Of a stretch of 64,000 nt of DNA, positions 58,245-64,000 are shown piece after piece. Made by a program: the position numbers and the translations under genes. The notes below the pieces were generated by a model that saw only the letters and a list, made by a program, of their open reading frames with translations, made no database searches and was not told where the DNA came from. The first letter of the stretch is position 1; every line of letters begins with the position of its first letter. Source of the DNA: Patellaria atrata CBS 101060 (Eukaryota > Ascomycota > Dothideomycetes > Patellariales > Patellariaceae); NCBI GenBank assembly GCA_010093705.1, contig MU006089.1, positions 89,235-153,234 on the forward strand, given 5' to 3'.

Positions 58245-59716
58245 TCACTCAAGCAACGTGATATCCCCAGTATCCGCATCGGGGTCCGATCGTATCTTGG
58301 CCGTGATGTCCGCTTTGCAAGACTGTCCATGCACCATCATACCCCAGAAATGCACGTCGTTGATGACGGCGGCCAACTGCTGGACGCCTGACAGAATGGC
58401 ACAGTCGCCGGAGTAGATACAGGACATGGAGCAGCCAGTCCAGGTTTCGAAGGTATTGGGCGCAATGTACCAGAGGTTCCAGATGGAGCCGGTAAAGGTG
58501 ATGCCGTAGTGGCGCATGTGTGCCTTGTCGTCTTCGGACCAGGGTCGTCCAGCCATTTGGAGCGCGCAGCTCTTCAGACGGTAGCGGTTGTAGAGTGCGA
58601 TTGCGGAATGGACTGCGACTGGAGCGCGCAGCTCTTCAGACGGTAGCGGTTGTAGAGTGCGATTGCGGAATGGACTGCGACTTGATGGCGGGCGTGCTCG
58701 AGGGTCTTCTCGTCCTTTTTGAACTCGATAGTGAGGTAGGGGCTGAAAGCTCGCTTTTGCACTACTGAGACGTGATTGCGGACGCTGGGACGGAAGCCGG
58801 ATTGGAATGCTTGGAGGGAGACGTGATAGGCGCAGTCTGGACGGATGTCCCAGTCGTATCTCTTCTTGGGTGGGGTGATAAGTGGAGGAGCTTCCCATTG
58901 CTCTTGGGGAGGTATGCGGATGAGCTGAAGCAGGCGAATGGGGAGTAAGCATTGATCGCCGGCTTCCTCTGGGAGCCACGGATGCTTAGGTTCGTCACGG
59001 AAGATGTCTTTCAAGGCGTACGCCGAATGTTCGGCTTCATTACATTCGAAAATCCTCATCGCTTGATAACCCTGTTGAACTTGTGCCGCATCGAGTTCCA
59101 CCCACGCGGTAAGTGCGAGCGCTTGCTTATAGACATTGAGCCGTTCCTTCAGGTCGGAAGGTTTATCCTGAATAGAAAAGTGCTTGCGGAGATCTTTATT
59201 CACGCCCAGATTCTCGATTGTAACGCCATGTGGATGTAGGACATTCTCGAGAAAGTCCGCGTCGGCGATTTTGGCAGCAGATTCTCTACCGGTCTTCAAG
59301 CTCGAGGGTGCTGATATAAGGGGCGTTCTACTTCTTTGTGAGGATGCCTTTTCCCTCTGCCTTCCTCTTGAGCTTGCAGTCTCGGCGGTGTATGACATGA
59401 CTTTCTTCCACAACCATGCCGTGTGTGTTGGATCGGTTGCAGCAATGGAGCGGCGGGTAGGCTTGAAGGTGACTTGAGGGTGACGAAGGAGGGATTGGGA
59501 AGGTGATGAAGGCAATATACTCGATGGTCGTAGTTGTTTCGCAGCGGATCTACGGTTTGAGGAATTGGCAGTCGGGCGCATGAAGTGTGGGCAGTCACAA
59601 GTCTCCTCGATATTTGCCGATGGCTGCACACTGGGGGGTCGCTGTGGCTGCTGTAATTTATTGTTAGAGATCTCCCGTTTGCGCTGATGACTGATTACTG
59701 CAAATCTTCCCATCAT
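58245..59716 (-). pseudogene. PD-(D/E)XK nuclease-like orphan gene, frameshifted by a 62-bp tandem duplication
   Basis: From the ATG at 59716 one frame reads 380 residues (stop at 58574) and the C-terminal part continues in another frame to a stop at 58245. Leaving out one 62-bp repeat copy makes exactly 470 codons in one frame, so the duplication is the only lesion. The protein has a disordered Ser/Arg-rich N-terminus, then DADFLENVLHPHGV, YDWDIRPDCAYHVS and SPYLTIEFKKDEKTLEHARHQVAVHS. The D...E-x-K arrangement (DIRPDC... then TIEFKK) fits the PD-(D/E)XK nuclease-like fold found in many fungal orphan proteins. The C-terminal part (WNLWYIAPNTFETWTGCSMSCIYSGDC) is also protein-like. Role unknown; the nuclease fold is inference. 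Confidence 0.72.
58559..58682. repeat. Exact 62-bp tandem duplication inside a coding region
   Basis: Copies 58559-58620 and 58621-58682 are identical as far as I can read. As 62 is not a multiple of three, it shifts the host frame. Confidence 0.95.
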
Positions 59717-61470
59717 ACCTATCTGTAGACATCATTCCTGTCGCGCTTTGGATACAACGTCATTTGATTACCAACAAAGTACCGGAAAGGTACAAGGAGC
59801 GGCTACAAGTCTAGTAAAGGGGGTTTCGAGAACATGAAAAAAGAGTAAGGTACGTGACGGGGTCTTATAAAGTAGTACGGACTTGTAATAAGTAGTAGGT
59901 ATAGTACCTTACATACGTGGTCTTGCAATGATGTGGTCGTGAGGTGAATTGGGCTTAAATTTGACGGGAACAATTTATTTTGGCTATGACCGCGTTACCT
60001 CGTTCACACTACACGCTAGTCTAGATAGTTCTAGCTAATCCAAGAATGAAGGGGGCGGGAGTCAGGGATATGGTTATGGAGCGGAATTCTGCTCAGGGCA
60101 GGTGTTAGATCTCGGCATTATTCTCCAGCGGAATCAAAGTCGCGACGAAATGCGACGAATGACCTCGCGAAAAACAGCGATGAATGGCGACAAAAGTCAG
60201 AGAATCGCCACAAAAATTTCAAGTGCGCATTGTAGTAAACAGTATGCTGCGGTCATGTCGGAACACTACCTTACGAAAGAGCCTTTGTATCGTTGTAGAA
60301 CTACGATACTAGGACTTCTCTTCGCCCTTTCAACACTCTCCAACAAGTACGGGAAGACACTGTTATTTTTCACCTCAAATGCGCTGGCCTTCGTACAACT
60401 GTCACGTCTCTCGATGGACTATTATCGACTCGGCCGCTTGTGTCAGACGGCTGAATCCCAACAGCCTTATTTTGTATCTGATATAGTTAGTTTCTGTCAG
60501 ACTGAAGATTAGGCATAACTCCCACTGTCTCACGCTAGTTGTTAGCACCAATTCTTTAACATAGCTGCCTAGTAGGCATACGGGAGACTCGCGAGGAATC
60601 CACGACATAACTCGCAGATTGAACTAGAGAGATGCACGAGAGATCCAGGGGAAAACCCACGATACAGTCCCCGATACAATTTATGATACATTCCACGAGG
60701 GGATACATAAGGAAGTGATAGAACGACGAGTATTCACGGCTAGACAAGCGGTTTGAATAGATAGAAGAGAAAATGGGTTACCGAATAATGCGGAATAATC
60801 GACGGAGATAATAAAGTATGCGGAGTAGTCGGAGTAGTCGGAGTAGTCGGAGTAGTCGGAGTAGTCGGAGTAGTCGGAGTAGTTAGAGTAGAGGGCGCTG
60901 TCAAGGTTCAACCTCAGATGGAAGCTGAAAGGTATATTGCTACATATACATGAAGCTTAAACTTAAGGTGTGCTGTTCTGCTAAAGTACAGTATGACTAA
61001 GCCGCTGGATCATCCAAGGCACTTATACCTATCGGGTCTAACCCGTGACAGGCCATGCTGGTCAGCGTGTCTGGATGCTCCTCCCCAAGCACCCTTGATT
61101 CCTATTGTCCGAATATTGGTAACCAGAATAAACATCCTGCTCGCTTATTTCGCCCCGGACTACGGTGTCAGAGTAACCAGGGTTACTAATCTGATACAGC
61201 ACTGTCTTTTAATTCTTACTGTTGGTACTATTCTCGTTAGTTTCTAAGACATAGATTTCATACTGTTCCGTCCGTTTTGGTACACACCTGCGGTATATAA
61301 CACATAGATAGAACCACTCATTTGAGAATCAAGCCATGCACCTTTTCAGCCACTGCAGCAATCTGACACAAACAGATGAGAACCACTACGGAAACTAAAA
61401 TGAGCTCACATCTGACCAAGGTACATTCGGTTACCCCAGTAAACGGTATCTTTTTACCTGGTTACTAATA
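59717..61470. other. Gene-poor spacer with minisatellite
   Basis: About 1.75 kb. A 136-codon ORF at 60102-60512 has no protein-like features. The 9-bp minisatellite is listed separately. Confidence 0.4.
60821..60883. repeat. 9-bp minisatellite, seven CGGAGTAGT units
   Basis: Seven perfect 9-base units in tandem; a diverged unit follows. No spacers, so not a CRISPR array. Confidence 0.95.
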
Positions 61471-61599
61471 ATGATTTCCGACGCTTTCGGACCGGCTATG
61501 AAGGCAGCGGTCGAGGCAGTATACGCGAAGGCCTTAAAACGGGCTCAGCCTCCGTGGTCTGGTACCGATGAAGCAAGTTACTGTGGTATATTCGTTTAG
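61471..61599 (+). CDS. Small ORF upstream of the NLR-like gene
   Basis: Forty-two codons starting MISDAFGPAMKAAVEAVYAK, amphipathic at its start, ending GIFV. It lies about 300 bp before the NLR-like gene and on the same strand. It may be a relic of an N-terminal or neighbouring effector peptide, or chance. Confidence 0.2.
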   Translation: MISDAFGPAMKAAVEAVYAKALKRAQPPWSGTDEASYCGIFV

Positions 61600-61897
61600 C
61601 ACACTCTGCTTTAATCAAGTCGCTAGAAGCAATGCAAATACTATAATAGAGCGTTCCTTGTTTCATTCTCTAAGTAGCACGCCGACAAAAACAGAGTTTA
61701 TTGGTGAGCTTTATGATGCCGTTTCCGCTTCACCGGAAGACTTGGCTGTCGCGTCAACAAGTATAGGTAGGTAACCTCCGCCCCTAGCCATCACAATCTA
61801 TCAACGGCTTCTATTGTTCCCCACAATTCGTAGTCGCTATCTTGGTCGGCTCTAAACAGCCACTTGCCCCGAACCGTTTGCGTTTTCCGTTATAGCG

Positions 61898-64000
61898 ATG
61901 CGACTTCTTCACTTTGATTATTCTAGAGGACTAATCTCGACGGACTTCGGCAGGAAGAGCATTCCGCCATATGCTATTCTTTCACATAGATGGGGAGATG
62001 GCGAGGTTCTCTTCGAAGATCTAGGAAGCGACACCTATAAAAAGAAGGATGGTTATCGAAAGATTGAGTTCTGTGCCGAACAGGTGGCCCAGGATCAGCT
62101 GCAGTACTTCTGGATCGACACATGTTGTATTGACAAATGGAACCTTCGTGAGCGCTCGAAAGCGATCAACTCGATGTTTCGTTGGTATAGAAATGCGGCA
62201 AAATGCTACGTATTCCTGTCGGATGTTTCAGTATCTACTGCGACAGAGATACCCCAACGAAGTACCTGGGAGGTATCCTTCCGGGCAAGCGAATGGTTTA
62301 CTCGAGGTTGGACACTTCAAGAACTTATTGCTCCAGTATCAGTCGAGTTCTTCTCCAGTGAAGGACGGCGGATAGGCGATAAAATATCTCTCGAACCGCT
62401 GATACGTGAAATTACTGGCGTTCCACTTAACGCATTACGGGGTCATTCCTTAGACGAATTCACTATATCCGAGCGAATGGAATGGGCCAGAAACCGCGAA
62501 ACAACTGAAGAAGAAGATAATATATACTGCCTTCTTGGAATTCTCGATGTCTCTATGCCTACCTCCTATGGCGAAGGAAAGGAGAATGCATTAAGAAGAC
62601 TCCAGATGGAAGTGGAAGCAGCTGATAGCGCACCAACTATCATTCCGTTTTCCCGAAACGATCATTTCGTGGGTCGAGAGTCACAGCTCGCGGAACTGGA
62701 AGCAAAGCTCCTAGGAGACAAGCAAACTACAACATTAGCGATAGTAGGACCCGGAGGAATAGGCAAATCACAGCTAGCGCTCGAGCTTGCGTATAAAATA
62801 AGACAAAAGAATAAGAACTACTCCGTTTTCTGGATTAATGCAAGCGACATAGACAGTCTCTATCAATCGTATACAAGTATTGCCCAAAAGCTCGACATTC
62901 CGGGTTGGGACGATGAGAAGGTAGACATTAGGCAGTTGGTAAAATTTCATCTAAGTAGAAAGGATGCAAGGCAGTGTTTGCTAATTTTTGATAACACGGA
63001 GAACATAACCCTAAAGTCCAGCGGGTTCTCCACGGCACGAGCTGCCAACTTGATCGACTACCTACCACAGTCGGAACTATGTTCTATCATCTTCACAACA
63101 ACTAACAGTGACACAGCCAAAAGTTTAGCATCGCAAAACATTGTAAAGCTAGGGGAAATGGCACCGGATATGGCCCAAAGGACGTTGGAAAACTATTTAA
63201 ATACTCCGGTTTTAAGAAGTGAGCAGCAGGAGGCGAAGCTTTTACTACAAGACCTATTATATCTTCCCCTAGCAATTGTCCAAGCAGCAGCCTATATTAA
63301 TACCAGAAATGTCACGCTACAGATGTACCGATCACAACTAGTCAGGCGAAAGAAAGAAGCTCTCGAGCGCGACAGCGAATTATCTAAGGATAAGCTACAG
63401 GAGTACGGTATAAAAAGTCCTATAGCTATCACACTACTTGTCTCCATGGACCAGATCCACCGTAGTGATACGCTAGCAGCAGACTATCTATTCCTTGCCG
63501 CCTGCGTAGACCGAAAAGACATCCCGCTGGATTTTCTGGAAGCATCGTCGCCCCGTGAAAGGGAAGATGCGATAAAAGTTCTCAGTAGCTACGCGCTTAT
63601 TGTAAGGCGGCCTGCCGAATCCGCACTTGATCTTCACCAACTAGTACATCGCGCTCTACGGGAGTGGCTTCGAAAGCTGGAGAGGCTGGACCAATGGACC
63701 CGAAATGCTATTACACGGCTGCTTAGAGTGTTCCCAGATCCTGATCATGGTAATAGAAGCAAGTGGAGACGATTACTTCCGCATGCTAAATACGCTTTGT
63801 CACATAGTCTCGTTGAACAAGAGGGCGGGAATAGGTTAACCTTGGCATGGAAGTGTGCTATGACGCTACATAGTGATGGACGGTACAACGAGTGTGAAGA
63901 GTTATATGTGCAAGTGATGGAGACGAGCTCGAGGGTGCTTGGGGACGAGCATCCTTCCACGCTGACCAGCATGGCTAACCTGGCGTCGACGTACAGGAAT
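61898..64000 (+). CDS. HET - NB-ARC - TPR protein (fungal NLR-like), 3' truncated by window end
   Basis: The frame is open from the ATG at 61898 to the last base (701 codons, no stop, no intron needed). Residues ~1-230 are a HET domain: PPYAILSHRWGDGEV, YFWIDTCCIDKWN, INSMFRWYRNAAKCYVFLSD, WFTRGWTLQELIAP and NIYCLLGILDVSMPTSYGEG. Then FSRNDHFVGRESQLAELEAKL opens the NB-ARC domain, with Walker A GPGGIGKSQLA (about 284-294), Walker B CLLIFDN (Asp ~365), a RNBS-B-like SIIFTTTN and the GLPL-like LYLPLAIVQAAAYI. From about residue 660 the kinesin-light-chain-type TPR begins (YNECEELYVQVMETSSRVLGDEHPSTLTSMANLAS). Fungal NLRs of this build sense non-self and trigger HET-mediated cell death. More TPR copies should follow outside the window. 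All nucleotide-binding motifs are intact. Confidence 0.93.
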   Translation, partial: MRLLHFDYSRGLISTDFGRKSIPPYAILSHRWGDGEVLFEDLGSDTYKKKDGYRKIEFCAEQVAQDQLQYFWIDTCCIDKWNLRERSKAINSMFRWYRNAAKCYVFLSDVSVSTATEIPQRSTWEVSFRASEWFTRGWTLQELIAPVSVEFFSSEGRRIGDKISLEPLIREITGVPLNALRGHSLDEFTISERMEWARNRETTEEEDNIYCLLGILDVSMPTSYGEGKENALRRLQMEVEAADSAPTIIPFSRNDHFVGRESQLAELEAKLLGDKQTTTLAIVGPGGIGKSQLALELAYKIRQKNKNYSVFWINASDIDSLYQSYTSIAQKLDIPGWDDEKVDIRQLVKFHLSRKDARQCLLIFDNTENITLKSSGFSTARAANLIDYLPQSELCSIIFTTTNSDTAKSLASQNIVKLGEMAPDMAQRTLENYLNTPVLRSEQQEAKLLLQDLLYLPLAIVQAAAYINTRNVTLQMYRSQLVRRKKEALERDSELSKDKLQEYGIKSPIAITLLVSMDQIHRSDTLAADYLFLAACVDRKDIPLDFLEASSPREREDAIKVLSSYALIVRRPAESALDLHQLVHRALREWLRKLERLDQWTRNAITRLLRVFPDPDHGNRSKWRRLLPHAKYALSHSLVEQEGGNRLTLAWKCAMTLHSDGRYNECEELYVQVMETSSRVLGDEHPSTLTSMANLASTYRN

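Noticed and set aside
60102-60512. 136-codon plus-strand ORF
   Set aside because: No conserved motif, biased to chance-like composition; no intron or neighbour support.
60821-60883. CRISPR-like repeat array
   Set aside because: Units are contiguous with no spacers, and the host is eukaryotic; it is a minisatellite.
1-64000. tRNA or rRNA genes
   Set aside because: No stretch with a convincing B-box (GGTTCRANNCC) and cloverleaf was found by eye; a tRNA scan would be decisive.

Overview
The window reads as chromosomal DNA of a filamentous ascomycete (Pezizomycotina; a Leotiomycetes-like genome is my guess, not proven). Genes are dense and on both strands. They carry short introns of about 50-110 bp with GT..AG ends and frequent CTAAC-type branch points. 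The gene families are typical of moulds: Yvc1 and Tok1 channels, the Spf1 P5A ATPase, an APSES factor, HET-domain proteins and a Fot1-type transposon. Exon joins were worked out by reading conserved protein families through the frames. Join sums were checked to be multiples of three for most multi-exon genes; the 5' end of the PH-domain gene at 14876 stays open.

Layout. 1-12.5 kb: end of a pseudokinase-like gene, a C15G22 homopolymer, a secreted GH43 glycosidase, a vacuolar TRP-type Ca2+ channel (Yvc1), eIF2-alpha (Sui2), a mitochondrial carrier, and a SAP-like membrane protein. 13-18.3 kb: an eEF1A-lysine-methyltransferase-like enzyme and a large PH-domain protein (Spo71-like). 18.7-21.4 kb: a broken HET-domain gene. 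22-31 kb: pirin, a methyltransferase-like ORF cut by a single TAG, a HET-C2-type glycolipid transfer protein, a tartrate/malate dehydrogenase family enzyme, the Imp2 mitochondrial protease, and glutaminyl-tRNA synthetase. 31.5-46.8 kb: Spf1, an MBF-type APSES/ankyrin factor (with a divergent LYR-motif gene), a GNAT acetyltransferase, Tok1, and a mitochondrial PDK/BCKDK-type kinase. This stretch looks like ordinary core genome.

46.8-64 kb is accessory in character. It holds a catalase pseudogene with four nonsense codons, all explainable by C-to-T/G-to-A transitions at CpA/TpG. Next are an intact isocyanide synthase-TauD dioxygenase fusion, a dead 1,862-bp Fot1/pogo element with 55-bp terminal inverted repeats and TA duplications, and a PD-(D/E)XK-like gene frameshifted by an exact 62-bp tandem duplication. 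A 9-bp minisatellite follows. The right edge holds the start of a HET-NB-ARC-TPR (NLR-like) gene that runs off the window.

The most interesting points are the isocyanide synthase fusion, the NLR-type gene together with a het-c-type GLTP and a dead HET gene in the same window, and the recent-looking gene-breaking events (tandem duplication, single TAG, transition-type stops).
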